DNA from: Anaerolinea sp.
GTDB lineage: Bacteria; Chloroflexota; Anaerolineae; Anaerolineales; Anaerolineaceae
Assembly (NCBI GenBank): GCA_029975965.1
Contig: JARKOV010000156.1
Coordinates: forward strand, 1-33,598
Reading direction: 5' to 3'
DNA: 33,598 nt
This document shows, in pieces, positions 16,241 to 24,397 of the stretch. Both the position numbers and the translations under genes were made by a program. How positions within the stretch are numbered: position 1 is the stretch's first letter; the number at the start of each line of letters is the position of its first letter. The notes beneath the pieces are model-generated. The model was not told where the DNA came from and did no database searches. It saw only the letters and a list, made by a program, of their open reading frames with translations.

Positions 16241-16897
16241 ATGGATTTTGGTAAAGCTTTTACGTTTGCTTTTGATGACCCCGACTGGTTAAAGAAGATC
16301 GTCCTGGCGGCTTTGATCTCGCTCATCCCGCTCATCGGGCAATTTTACCTGATCGGTTACGGCCTGGAGGTCGCGCGGCGTGTCATCCGCCGCCAACCGA
16401 GCCCGCTGCCAGATGTGGCCTTCAGCGAATGCCTGGCCCTGGGCTTCAAGTCGTTCGTCATCGGGCTGGTCTACGCAATTCCTGTCTTCGTGCTCATCCT
16501 GCCCGGTGTGATCATCCCAACCGTGATTTACACCAATGGTGAGAGCGGAAGTGCGGAGCCGTTGATCGTCGCCTTCACCGTCTGCTGCACCGGTTTGGCT
16601 GTGCTCTACGGTATTGCCCTGTGGATCTGGCTGCCGGCTGCGCATGGCAACTTCCTCGCTACCGGCCAGTTGGGCGCGGCTTTCCGCTTTTCAGAGGTCT
16701 TTGCGCTGATCAAGGCGGCTCCCGGAGCGTACCTGATGGTGCTGCTCGGCGGCCTGATTGGCGGTTTCATCGCCCCGCTCGGGTCGATCGCCTGCGCTGT
16801 CGGCGTGCTGGTCACGGGCGTTTATGCCGTGGTGCTCAGCGGTCATCTGTACGGCCAGGCGTATAACGCCGCGATCGCCAACAAAGCCTTGCTTTAA
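16241..16897 (+). CDS. Polytopic membrane protein, DUF4013-like
   Basis: The 218-residue protein begins with an amphipathic MDFGKAFTFAFDDPDWLKK segment and then has about five to six hydrophobic helices, with the LISLIPLIGQFYLIGYGLEVARR stretch typical of DUF4013 proteins. Function of the family is unknown. A GGAGA ribosome site precedes the ATG at 16241. Its place directly downstream of two DarA-like receptors suggests it may be their membrane partner or target, which is an inference from order alone. A bidirectional terminator follows. Confidence 0.75.
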   Translation: MDFGKAFTFAFDDPDWLKKIVLAALISLIPLIGQFYLIGYGLEVARRVIRRQPSPLPDVAFSECLALGFKSFVIGLVYAIPVFVLILPGVIIPTVIYTNGESGSAEPLIVAFTVCCTGLAVLYGIALWIWLPAAHGNFLATGQLGAAFRFSEVFALIKAAPGAYLMVLLGGLIGGFIAPLGSIACAVGVLVTGVYAVVLSGHLYGQAYNAAIANKALL

Positions 16898-16908
16898 AGC
16901 CCCGATAC

Positions 16909-16944
16909 ACACAAAAAAAGCGGCGCGCGCCGCTTTTTTTGTGT
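16909..16944. terminator. Bidirectional intrinsic terminator
   Basis: A perfect 36-base palindrome has a GC core at 16920-16933, flanked by seven A (16913-16919) and seven T (16934-16940). It serves as an intrinsic terminator in both directions, ending the DarA/DUF4013 unit on the plus strand and AMMECR1 on the minus strand. Confidence 0.95.
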
Positions 16945-16954
16945 CCATCCTGGG

Positions 16955-17530
16955 TCATTCGTGAAATTCCTCGACCTGGTAGGTGAGCACTTCCAGCTTC
17001 TTTTGCCTCCACAGGTAGGGCGGCGCGCCCATCTTCTGGCACAGGTGAGCCAGGAACTCGCCGGGATCGGGCAGCTTTTCCCATACCTGGGGCAGGAAGG
17101 TGGCGCGACGGGAACCGTCGCGCACAATCACCCCATCGATTCCCGGGCGCAGGCGCGCCAGCAACTCGTCGGGAGTCTCGTATTCCAGCGGCTGTGGAGC
17201 GGTCAGGCGAGATATCTCGATCTTCAACCCGGGCACCTCCTCGGGCTCGACCGGGTAGAAGCGGTAATCTTGCGTCGCGGCGGCGGCGGCGTGCTCGCGC
17301 ACGTCCTCAACCAGCGGCTGGTGCGGTTCCAGCGTACCGATGCAACCGCGCAGGTCGCCATCCGAGTCGGTCAGGGTGACGAAGGTCGCCCCCGGCGCAA
17401 ACAGGCGCGGCGAAAACGCGCGCGCATCGATCTCGGGCAACCGCCGCCGGTTCGCCGCCGCTTCGACCGCCTGGCGGGCCAGTCGCAGCAATTGCTCGCG
17501 TTCTTCCTGGGTCAAATATTGTTCTTCCAT
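16955..17530 (-). CDS. AMMECR1 domain protein
   Basis: The 191-residue protein is a full AMMECR1 domain. Visible signatures are the conserved LRGCIGTLEPHQPLVEDV segment, YRFYPVEPEEVPGLKIEIS and RRATFLPQVWEKLPDPGEFL. The family is widespread in bacteria, archaea and eukaryotes; in bacteria it often accompanies Memo and radical-SAM genes, neither of which is seen here. Its biochemical function is unsettled. The ATG at 17530 is chosen over an extension to 17626, which runs into the upstream intergenic region and adds non-family sequence. A flavin reductase gene lies 37 bases upstream on the same strand. Confidence 0.9.
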   Translation of the reverse strand: MEEQYLTQEEREQLLRLARQAVEAAANRRRLPEIDARAFSPRLFAPGATFVTLTDSDGDLRGCIGTLEPHQPLVEDVREHAAAAATQDYRFYPVEPEEVPGLKIEISRLTAPQPLEYETPDELLARLRPGIDGVIVRDGSRRATFLPQVWEKLPDPGEFLAHLCQKMGAPPYLWRQKKLEVLTYQVEEFHE

Positions 17531-17567
17531 CCCCCGACCTCCCTCTTTGCTTGGTAGAGCTGCTTGC

Positions 17568-18065
17568 TCATCCCAGGGAATGCCAGCCGCGGTTGTAATA
17601 CAGCAGCGGCTCGCCGTCCTCGGCAAGTTGCACCGACTCCACCTGGCCTACGAACAACGTCGAATTCGGCATGTCGTGCTCATGCACCACCCGGCAATCC
17701 AACCCGGCCAGCCCGCCCTCAATCAACGGCACGCGGCTGCCCAGGGTGAAGGTTGCCACCCCGGCGAAGCGGTCCCCGCTGTCTGGCACGCGCCCGGCGA
17801 AAACTTCAGCCAGGTGCTCCTGGCTGCGCGCAAGTATGGTGACGCCAAACCGGCCCGATTGGCGCACCAAAGCGTGCGTGCGGGTTTGGTGCGCCAGGGT
17901 CACCACGACCAGCGCCGGCTCCAGTGAGACCGAGGCGAACGAGTTGACGGTCATGCCGTGCGCCACGCCCTCGTGATGGCTGGTGACAATCGATACCCCG
18001 GTAGTCCAGTGGCGCATCGCGCGGCGGAGCTGCTCACCCGGCAAGTTTCTTGCATCCTCTGTCAT
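17568..18065 (-). CDS. Flavin reductase domain protein (FMN-binding)
   Basis: The 165-residue protein matches the flavin reductase-like split-barrel family: LRRAMRHWTTGVSIVTS, HGMTVNSFASVSLEPALVVV, GRFGVTILARSQEHLAEVFAG, FVGQVESVQL and a terminal LLYYNRGWHSLG. Such proteins supply reduced FMN or FAD to a monooxygenase; no monooxygenase partner is in the window. The ATG at 18065 has an AAGGA site seven bases upstream; a longer in-frame start at 18107 is less likely. It probably forms a two-gene unit with AMMECR1. Confidence 0.88.
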   Translation of the reverse strand: MTEDARNLPGEQLRRAMRHWTTGVSIVTSHHEGVAHGMTVNSFASVSLEPALVVVTLAHQTRTHALVRQSGRFGVTILARSQEHLAEVFAGRVPDSGDRFAGVATFTLGSRVPLIEGGLAGLDCRVVHEHDMPNSTLFVGQVESVQLAEDGEPLLYYNRGWHSLG

Positions 18066-18354
18066 GAAGCATCCTTGATTGGTTTGTTTCTTTATATCAT
18101 ATCGCAAAAGGACTTGCTGGATGGGGTAAAAATGGATCCTGGTTACCCCACTTTGACCCGGCGGGCGAACCGGGTAACGAACCCGCCTCTGGCCCCTATG
18201 GCGTTCTTAAAGTCGCCAGACTTTTTGAAAGCCCTCGACCGCCTTCCAGGGGTGGGAGTGACTTTAAGAGAGCCATATTCCAGCCCCAAATTCGGGTGGA
18301 TTTAAACCGACACAAACTGTACAATTTAAGGTACTATACTGACGAGCAGTCTCT
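18066..18354. other. Divergent intergenic region with inverted repeats
   Basis: The 289 bases hold no gene I can support. TCTTAAAGTC at 18205-18214 is the exact complement of GACTTTAAGA at 18260-18269 across a 45-base gap. GGTTACC and GGGTAAC words around 18139-18178 form another inverted pair. A TATACT at 18335-18340 could be the -10 box for the amidase gene, but no -35 match at 16-18 bp is clear. Confidence 0.35.
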
Positions 18355-19167
18355 ATGAGCGAAAAAGCCGCTGCAAACCCACCCGTCCAACCCCGCCGGT
18401 CGCACCCTGCGCGACACACCTCCCAATTTGGCGTGTGGCGCGCGCTGCAAACCGTGCTCTCGGTTGCCTTGTTGGTGGCAACCCTGCTGACCTTCTGGAA
18501 ACCCTCCAATCTCTTTTCTGGCAACCTGATGGACCGCATGTTGCTTTCGCTGCAAAGCGGTCCTGGCGAGCAAGCGGCGCTGCCCACCCCCACACCTTCC
18601 GCGCGCCCGCGCATCGGTATCGTCGCGGGGCACTGGGGCAACGATCCCGGCGCTGTGTGCCTGGACGGGTTGAGCGAGGAAAGCGTTAACCTGAAGATCG
18701 CCGAGCTGGTGCGCAAGGACCTGGTTGAGGCCGGCTACGATGTCGACCTGCTTCAGGAATTCGACCCTCGCCTGGCAAGCTACCAGGCGCTGGCGCTGGT
18801 GTCGATTCACAACGATTCCTGCGAGTACATCAACGACCAGGCCACTGGCTTCAAAGTCGCCGCGGCGGTGTCGAGCGTCTTCCCGGAAAAAGCCACCCGC
18901 CTGACCGCCTGCCTCACCCAGCGATACCAGGCAGCCACCGGCCTGCCCTTCCATTACAACACCGTCACCGGCGACATGACCGATTACCACGCGTTCCGTG
19001 AAATCAACAGCAGCACCACCGCGGCCATCATCGAGACTGGCTTCTTGAACCTGGACCGCGAAGTCCTGGTCAACCAGACCGATAAGGTCGCCCAGGGCGT
19101 GGTAGACGGCATCCTGTGCTTCGTCCGCAACGAGGATATTCCCGATTTTCAACCCGTCACACCATGA
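18355..19167 (+). CDS. N-acetylmuramoyl-L-alanine amidase (Amidase_3 type), membrane-anchored
   Basis: This 270-residue enzyme should cleave the bond between muramic acid and the stem peptide. Residues 29-47 form a single transmembrane or signal-anchor helix, followed by a short proline-rich linker and the catalytic domain (~86-256). Zinc-site candidates are His93 in VAGHWGNDPGA, Glu109 in GLSEESVNL and His152 in VSIHNDS. The catalytic Glu227 is in AAIIETGFLNL. The first motif reads AGHWG where DPGHGG is usual. Its stop overlaps the start of an L,D-transpeptidase by four bases, placing both in one peptidoglycan-remodelling unit. Confidence 0.85.
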   Translation: MSEKAAANPPVQPRRSHPARHTSQFGVWRALQTVLSVALLVATLLTFWKPSNLFSGNLMDRMLLSLQSGPGEQAALPTPTPSARPRIGIVAGHWGNDPGAVCLDGLSEESVNLKIAELVRKDLVEAGYDVDLLQEFDPRLASYQALALVSIHNDSCEYINDQATGFKVAAAVSSVFPEKATRLTACLTQRYQAATGLPFHYNTVTGDMTDYHAFREINSSTTAAIIETGFLNLDREVLVNQTDKVAQGVVDGILCFVRNEDIPDFQPVTP

Positions 19168-20276
19168 GCGCCGAGACTCCCCCGCTCGCCGACCCGCTGT
19201 CCGCCCAACAGGCCGTCCAACTGGCTTTCCAGGCGCTGCGTCGCAAAGACCGCCGGGAGGCGCGCCGCTGGGCTGAGCAGGCCGTTCACCTGGACGCACG
19301 CCTGGAAGATGGCTGGCTGGTGCTGGCGGCGGTGGCTGCTCCGCAGGCCAGCCTGTTTTACCTGCGCAAAGCGCTCGAGATCAATCCGAACAGCCCGCGC
19401 GCGCGCAAGGGGATGCACTGGGCGGCGCAGCGCTTGCGCAAAGCGGCCCCCAGCCAGCGACAGAGGCTGGCGTTCGTCGCGCCCTACCATCCCGGGCTGT
19501 CGCTCCCCCTGCCCGATCTGGGCGACACGCAGCCAATTGCCCTGCGCCACGAGCAGACCCGCCCGTTGCGCATCTGGGGCGCGCGCGCCGCTCAACGTCG
19601 CCCGGCGCTGATGTGGGCGGCGGCCGGCCTGTTCCTGGTCATTGTGCTCGCCATCACCCTGGCGTTCAGCAATAACTGGGTGGTCATGGCGCGGAGCGGG
19701 TCGGTCGAGCGGCCGGTGGCGATGTTCTTCAAACCCAGCCTCACCCCGACGAATACGCCCACGCCCACCCCAACCAACACGCCCACCCCCACTCCGACCG
19801 ATACACCCACGCCCACGCCAACCTTCACCCCCACCGACACGCCGACCAACACGCCCATCCCGACCGACACACCCATCCCGCCAACCGAAGCGCCTGCCCG
19901 CCCCGAGCCGCCCATCACATCCGACGGTCGCTGGATCGATGTCGACCTCTCCGACCAGATGGTCTACGCCTACGAAGATGACGAGCTGGTCAACGCCTTC
20001 CTCTCCTCCACCGGCACCTGGCAGCACCCCACCGTGCAAGGCCAGTTTCGCATTTACGTGAAATACCGCTACACCGACATGTCTGGACCCGGCTATTACC
20101 TGCCGGATGTGCCCTACACGATGTATTTTTACAAGGGCTACGGCTTGCACGGCACCTACTGGCATAACAACTTCGGCACCCCGATGAGCCACGGCTGCGT
20201 CAACCTGCGCACCGAGGACGCCGGCTGGCTGTACAACTGGGCATCTGTCGGCACCCTGGTCAACGTTCACGAGTGA
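19164..20276 (+). CDS. L,D-transpeptidase (YkuD) with TPR-like N-terminus and TP-rich linker
   Basis: The 370-residue protein has a cytoplasmic helical region (~12-95, TPR-like), a transmembrane helix (~149-169), an extracellular Thr-Pro-rich linker (194-241) and a C-terminal YkuD domain (~254-370). The catalytic motif is HGTYWHNNFGTPMSHGC (His329, His343, Cys345). Such enzymes form 3-3 crosslinks or attach proteins to peptidoglycan. The linker is encoded by repetitive DNA (about 19743-19883). The ATG at 19164 overlaps the amidase stop; an extension to 19116 is a shadow. A second L,D-transpeptidase begins six bases after it. A TPR-like cytoplasmic domain on a transpeptidase is unusual. Confidence 0.88.
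   Translation: MSAETPPLADPLSAQQAVQLAFQALRRKDRREARRWAEQAVHLDARLEDGWLVLAAVAAPQASLFYLRKALEINPNSPRARKGMHWAAQRLRKAAPSQRQRLAFVAPYHPGLSLPLPDLGDTQPIALRHEQTRPLRIWGARAAQRRPALMWAAAGLFLVIVLAITLAFSNNWVVMARSGSVERPVAMFFKPSLTPTNTPTPTPTNTPTPTPTDTPTPTPTFTPTDTPTNTPIPTDTPIPPTEAPARPEPPITSDGRWIDVDLSDQMVYAYEDDELVNAFLSSTGTWQHPTVQGQFRIYVKYRYTDMSGPGYYLPDVPYTMYFYKGYGLHGTYWHNNFGTPMSHGCVNLRTEDAGWLYNWASVGTLVNVHE
19743..19883 (+). repeat. Degenerate TP/NTP-coding repeat tract
   Basis: The DNA repeats ACGCCCACNCC-like units and encodes TPTNTPTPTPTDTP-type sequence inside the transpeptidase linker. Length variation between strains would be expected here. Confidence 0.8.
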
Positions 20277-20282
20277 GACGCC

Positions 20283-21356
20283 ATGCACACCCTCTACGCC
20301 ACAGATCTCGCTCATCTCTCCCGGCGCGAATTCCTCAAGCTCTCTGCGGGCGGAGCCGCCGGCCTGTTCGCCCTCCCCTTTTTAGACACTTACCAGCGCT
20401 GGCAGCGCCTTAACCGCCCCTTTGACGAGCCGGCGGTGACCATGGGGCGCACGGTCGATAATACGGTGGAGCTGCATGAACGACCGACAACCGCCAGCCC
20501 CCTGCGCCAGGTGTATTGGCGCGACCTGGTTTTCGAGATCGATGAAGTCGTCCACGGGTACGATGAGAAACCCAGCCATAACCGGGTCTGGTATCACATC
20601 AAAGGTGAAGGCTATGCTCATTCCAGCAAGATTCAACCGGTGGAGCTGCGCCTTAACCCGGTGGTGCGCACATTTCCAGAAGGAGGCCGGCTGGCCGAGG
20701 TCACCGTGCCGTACACCGACACGATCGCCAACCTGAAAAGACCCGAAAAAATCGCTTACCGCCTGTATTACAGCACCGTCCATTGGGTCATGGAAGCCGT
20801 CCAGGACGACGCAGGCCGGGTCTGGTACAGGATTTGGGACGACAAATTTAAGAAATTCACCTACGCCCAGGCCGAGCACCTGAGCGTGTTGCAACCCTCG
20901 GATGTCTCGCCGCTTTCGCCGAACGTGCCACTCGAGGCGCACCGCATCGAAGTCTGGTTGCGCGACCAGTTGGTCATCGCCTACGAGAACGACGAGCCGG
21001 TGATGATCACGCGCGCCTCAACCGGCGGCAAATACATCGAAGGCGATTACACCACCCCCACCGGGCGCTATATCACCAACCGGAAGCGCCCATCGCGCCA
21101 CATGGCGAGCGAAGACCTGGCTGCTCCGAACAGTTATGACCTGCCCGGGGTACCGTGGGTGTGCTACATCACCGGCAGTGGGATCTCGTTTCACGGCACC
21201 TACTGGCACAACGATTTCGGCAGGCCACGCAGTCACGGTTGCATTAATCTCTCGCCGCAGGCTGCCCGCTGGCTGTACCGCTGGAGCCTCCCGGCAGTGC
21301 CCTACGACCAGAGCACCTGGGTGGATAAAGTCGGCACCCACGTGCGAGTGATATAA
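20283..21356 (+). CDS. Tat-exported L,D-transpeptidase (YkuD)
   Basis: This 357-residue protein starts with a twin-arginine signal: SRREFLKLSAGGAAGLFALP (13-32). A middle region (~50-205) resembles SH3-like surface domains, with two similar blocks beginning with RVWYHIKGEGYAH and RVWYRIWDDKFKKF. The C-terminal YkuD domain (~220-357) carries HGTYWHNDFGRPRSHGC (His304, His318, Cys320). It should modify peptidoglycan crosslinks outside the membrane. Tat export is notable, since it implies folding before transport. It follows the first transpeptidase by six bases and ends the amidase/transpeptidase unit. Confidence 0.88.
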   Translation: MHTLYATDLAHLSRREFLKLSAGGAAGLFALPFLDTYQRWQRLNRPFDEPAVTMGRTVDNTVELHERPTTASPLRQVYWRDLVFEIDEVVHGYDEKPSHNRVWYHIKGEGYAHSSKIQPVELRLNPVVRTFPEGGRLAEVTVPYTDTIANLKRPEKIAYRLYYSTVHWVMEAVQDDAGRVWYRIWDDKFKKFTYAQAEHLSVLQPSDVSPLSPNVPLEAHRIEVWLRDQLVIAYENDEPVMITRASTGGKYIEGDYTTPTGRYITNRKRPSRHMASEDLAAPNSYDLPGVPWVCYITGSGISFHGTYWHNDFGRPRSHGCINLSPQAARWLYRWSLPAVPYDQSTWVDKVGTHVRVI

Positions 21357-21453
21357 TTTTATCAATCTGGCGCGAAGGGTTCAGTTCGCGCGCTGCCGGT
21401 GGCTCTGCGTACAGGCGCATTGTAGCAGTTCCGCCTGCGGATTAAGGAGCGAA

Positions 21454-21879
21454 ATGGCTGCACAACCCCTGTTCAGCGGTCTGGTCATCGACGAGAACGA
21501 CAATCTGGTCGAGACGACCTTTGTGGGCGACGAACCCTGCTACGTGGTCGACGACCACGGATTCAGGCGGCACATTCCCTCCGAACAGGTCGACCGCCAG
21601 GTACTCGAATTGATCCGCAACCAGATGAAGGGCAGCGAAGACCTGATCGCCGACCAGGCCGCCAAGATGCTCGGTCAGGAAGACATCTTCAGCCGCGCCA
21701 TCTTGCAGAACCAGATCAAAAACATCGACCAGCAGCTCGAGCAGTTGTTCAAAACCGGCATCCCGGAGTCCGGGCGCGCCTACATGGGCATGATGGGCTT
21801 CCGTGTGGTGATCAACGTGCACGGCGAGGTGCTGCGCGTCGAACAACCCGGTACAATCGATGAAGAAGGTGACGAGTAA
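21454..21879 (+). CDS. Conserved-looking protein of unknown function
   Basis: I do not recognise this 141-residue, acidic, soluble protein. It starts MAAQPLFSGLVIDENDNLV, has a central helical region (~50-100, DRQVLELIRNQMKG to NIDQQLEQLF) that may form a coiled coil, and ends with a short strand-rich part and an acidic tail. A good AAGGAG ribosome site precedes the ATG. It is two bases upstream of the DUF4037 gene, so the two are probably co-translated. A TATAAT word at 21352-21357 lies ~100 bases upstream, without a clear -35 box. Confidence 0.75.
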   Translation: MAAQPLFSGLVIDENDNLVETTFVGDEPCYVVDDHGFRRHIPSEQVDRQVLELIRNQMKGSEDLIADQAAKMLGQEDIFSRAILQNQIKNIDQQLEQLFKTGIPESGRAYMGMMGFRVVINVHGEVLRVEQPGTIDEEGDE

Positions 21880-21881
21880 AC

Positions 21882-22985
21882 ATGACCGAAAAGACCCTCC
21901 CCCCCTTTATCCCCGGCCTGAAGCTCAGCCAGCTCTATTATCAGGAAGCAGTCAAGCCGCTGCTGGAGCAGCATTTTCCCAACCTGCCCTATTCGGCGGC
22001 TTTAATCGGGTATGGCTCGGACGTGATCGGCTTCGACGACATCCGCTCGACCGACCACATGTGGGGACCGCGGCAGGTGCTCTTCCTGCCGGAGGAAGAT
22101 TTCGAGGCGCAAAAGGCTGCCGTGACCAGGGCGCTCGCTGAAGGCCTGCCGCCCACCTTTCACGGCTACTCCACCCATTTCAGCCCGGCCAACGAAGAAG
22201 GCACCCGCTGGCTGGTGGAACACAAGTCTGGCCCGGTCGATCCGCTGGTCGAAATTTGGACCATCCCGGCGTATTTCGAGAAGGAGATCGCCTGGAACAC
22301 GCGCCGCCCACTCGACCTGACCGACTGGCTGACCTTTTCCGAGCACAAATTGCTCACCCTGACCAGCGGAGGCATCTGGCACGACAACCTTGGCCTGCAG
22401 GCAGTGCGCGAAAAACTGGCTTACTACCCGCAGGACGTGTGGATGTACCTGCTCGCCTGCCAATGGATGAAGATCGGGCAGGAAGAGCCCTTCGTCGGGC
22501 GGACTTCGGAAGTGCAGGATGAAATCGGCTCGCGGATCATCACCGCGCGCATGGTCCAGGCGGTGATGCACCTGTGCTTCTTGATGGAACGCCGCTACGC
22601 CCCTTACAGCAAATGGCTCGGCACGGCATTCAAGCGCCTGGAAATGGCCCCCCTGGTGCTGCCCAACCTCTCGGGCGCGCTGGAAGCCGCCGACTTTCAC
22701 ACCCGCGAGCAGCACCTCTGCCGGGCGTACGAGATCTGCGCCTGGAAGCTCAACTCGCTCGACCTGCTCCCCCCGGTGGACGCGCGGGTGAAGCTCTTCT
22801 ACGAGCGCCCTTTCAAGGTGATCAACGGCGGCGCGATTGCCGAGAAAATCCTGCAGGCCATTCCAGGCGAGCGTTTCCGCAATTTGCCCGGTTTCGTCGG
22901 CTCGGTCAACCAGTTCAGCGAATCCACCGACCTTGTTTCCGATATCCAGGTGACCTCGCGGTTGCGTTGCCTGTATTCCAGTTAA
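21882..22985 (+). CDS. DUF4037-type protein, nucleotidyltransferase-like
   Basis: The 367-residue protein shows an N-terminal nucleotidyltransferase-like stretch, ALIGYGSDVIGFDDIRSTDH (40-59), where GS followed by spaced acidic residues resembles the metal-binding motif of that superfamily. A helical C-terminal region contains YLLACQWMKIGQEEPFVGRT and VINGGAIAEKI. This matches my memory of the DUF4037 family, of unknown function. It lies two bases after the small unknown gene and is followed by a strong terminator. Substrate and activity are unknown. Confidence 0.75.
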   Translation: MTEKTLPPFIPGLKLSQLYYQEAVKPLLEQHFPNLPYSAALIGYGSDVIGFDDIRSTDHMWGPRQVLFLPEEDFEAQKAAVTRALAEGLPPTFHGYSTHFSPANEEGTRWLVEHKSGPVDPLVEIWTIPAYFEKEIAWNTRRPLDLTDWLTFSEHKLLTLTSGGIWHDNLGLQAVREKLAYYPQDVWMYLLACQWMKIGQEEPFVGRTSEVQDEIGSRIITARMVQAVMHLCFLMERRYAPYSKWLGTAFKRLEMAPLVLPNLSGALEAADFHTREQHLCRAYEICAWKLNSLDLLPPVDARVKLFYERPFKVINGGAIAEKILQAIPGERFRNLPGFVGSVNQFSESTDLVSDIQVTSRLRCLYSS

Positions 22986-22993
22986 CCTGTGCG

Positions 22994-23026
22994 CCGCCGG
23001 CTCGTAATTGAGCCGGCGGTTTTTTT
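22994..23026 (+). terminator. Intrinsic terminator after the DUF4037 gene
   Basis: A perfect 10-bp GC-rich stem pairs 22994-23003 with 23010-23019 around the loop GTAATT, followed by a run of seven T at 23020-23026. It ends the two-gene plus-strand unit. Confidence 0.95.
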
Positions 23027-23069
23027 ATTTAACCTCGAACTACTCATCGTGAGGGAGATGGTGAAATTT

Positions 23070-23128
23070 ATTTTCTGTAAATGGTGGGCTTTGCCCCCCA
23101 TTTTACAGAAAATGGAAACACAATCGTA
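23070..23128. repeat. Dispersed palindromic element, copy A
   Basis: This ~59-base element contains TTTTCTGTAAA ... GGGCTTTGCCCC ... TTTACAGAAAA, an imperfect palindrome, followed by GGAAACACAATCGTA. A near-identical copy is at 26631-26690. It lies 50 bases past the stop of the minus-strand M42 gene. Confidence 0.85.
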
Positions 23129-23178
23129 GGGACTGCCGGGCGTGGACCGTTTTGCCCCAACGGATGGCGGCCTGCCGT

Positions 23179-24225
23179 TTACCCGGCCAGCAGGTAAGCC
23201 AGGATCCAGCGGGTGGTGGCCTCGAGCGCCTCGGTGTGGGTACGCTCGTAATTGTGCGAGGCGTCCACCCCCGGCCCGATCAAGGCGACGGCCACATCGC
23301 CGCCGGCGCGCCAGTAAGCCTCGCCATCGGAGCCGTAAAAGGGGTAGATGTCCACCTGGTGCGGGATTCCCTCCGCTTCGGCCAGCTCGCGCAGGCGCGT
23401 GCTCAGGCCGTGGTGGTACGGTCCCCCCGAATCCTTGACGCAGATCGAGGCGTGGAACTCGTCCGAGGTCTGCCCTTCGCCGACGGCGGCCATGTCCACC
23501 GAGACCAGCTCGGTCATCTCAGGCGGGAATCCCGTCGACGCCCCGTGACCGACCTCCTCGTAGTTGCTGATCAACGCCACGGTGGTCCGGGCGGGAGCCA
23601 GCCCGGAGTCGTGCAGGGCTTTGAAGGCGGCGGCGATGCACGCCACGCAGGCTTTGTCGTCCAGGTAGCGCGAGCGCACAAAGCCGTTGGTGACCTCCAC
23701 GCGCGGGTCGAAGGCGACAAAGTCACCCACCTCGATGCCCAGCGCCCGCGTCTCGGCGGCCGAGGCGACGCGCTCATCCAGGCGCACCTCCATGGCGTCG
23801 TCATCGCGCTTGGCATCGTTGACCTGCGCGCCGTGCACATGGGCAGAAGCCTTGGCGAGCAGCAGCGAGCCGCGCACCTGTTTCGCGCTGCGGGTGAAAA
23901 CGGTCACGCCTTCTCCCTCAACCGTGTTCCAGGCAAACCCGCCGATTTTGGTGAGCTTTAGCCGCCCGCTGCCCTTGATCTCTTTGACCATCGCGCCGAG
24001 CGTGTCCACGTGGGCGGTCAGCCCAACTGGAGCGCCGGATGTCTGCCCATTCCAGGTGACCAGCAGCGCCCCCTTGCGGGTGCGGGCAACTTGCACGGGA
24101 AATGGTGCGAAGGTCTGCTCGCACAGCCGGATCGCACCGTCTGTGTAGCCGGTGGGGCTGGGGGTATCGAGCAGGCGGGTCAAAAAATCGAGCATGAAGG
24201 GGGTGTCAAGGGGAGGGAGGGACAT
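23179..24225 (-). CDS. M42 family metallopeptidase (aminopeptidase)
   Basis: The 348-residue protein is a dinuclear-metal aminopeptidase of the M42 (PepA/FrvX, TET-type) family. Metal and catalytic motifs appear in order: TAHVDTLGAMV (His72, Asp74), YLDDKACVACI (Asp189/190), ISNYEEVGHG (Glu223, Glu224), VSVDMAAVGEG (Asp244) and a C-terminal ASHNYERTH with the last His ligand. It likely trims peptides in the cytoplasm; no signal peptide is present. The ATG at 24225 has an AGGAG site upstream, so a longer in-frame start at 24348 is rejected. A 4HBT thioesterase gene lies 172 bases upstream on the same strand. Confidence 0.93.
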   Translation of the reverse strand: MSLPPLDTPFMLDFLTRLLDTPSPTGYTDGAIRLCEQTFAPFPVQVARTRKGALLVTWNGQTSGAPVGLTAHVDTLGAMVKEIKGSGRLKLTKIGGFAWNTVEGEGVTVFTRSAKQVRGSLLLAKASAHVHGAQVNDAKRDDDAMEVRLDERVASAAETRALGIEVGDFVAFDPRVEVTNGFVRSRYLDDKACVACIAAAFKALHDSGLAPARTTVALISNYEEVGHGASTGFPPEMTELVSVDMAAVGEGQTSDEFHASICVKDSGGPYHHGLSTRLRELAEAEGIPHQVDIYPFYGSDGEAYWRAGGDVAVALIGPGVDASHNYERTHTEALEATTRWILAYLLAG

Positions 24226-24397
24226 GGGAACTCCTGAAAGTGGTGAATGAGGAATGGTGAGTGACGAATGAAGATTGAAGATTTCAGATTTACGATTGGG
24301 TTGATGAAAGAGAGTGGGCGGGTGCGAGTAAGCTTTCCGGAACCTCATAACCCATCACTCACACCTTCCAGTGCCTCCTCGTTGACTGCTCGCCTCA
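24226..24397. repeat. Intergenic stretch with degenerate short repeats
   Basis: The 172 bases contain loosely repeated GAATGAGGAATGGTGAGTGA-like and GAAGATTGAAGATTTCAGAT-like heptamer words (about 24241-24300), a low-complexity style common between genes. I see no gene, promoter or terminator in it. Confidence 0.4.

Noticed and set aside
19592..19918. Gly/Val-repeat minus-strand ORF
   Set aside because: It is the antisense of the Thr-Pro linker DNA of the transpeptidase and has no independent support.
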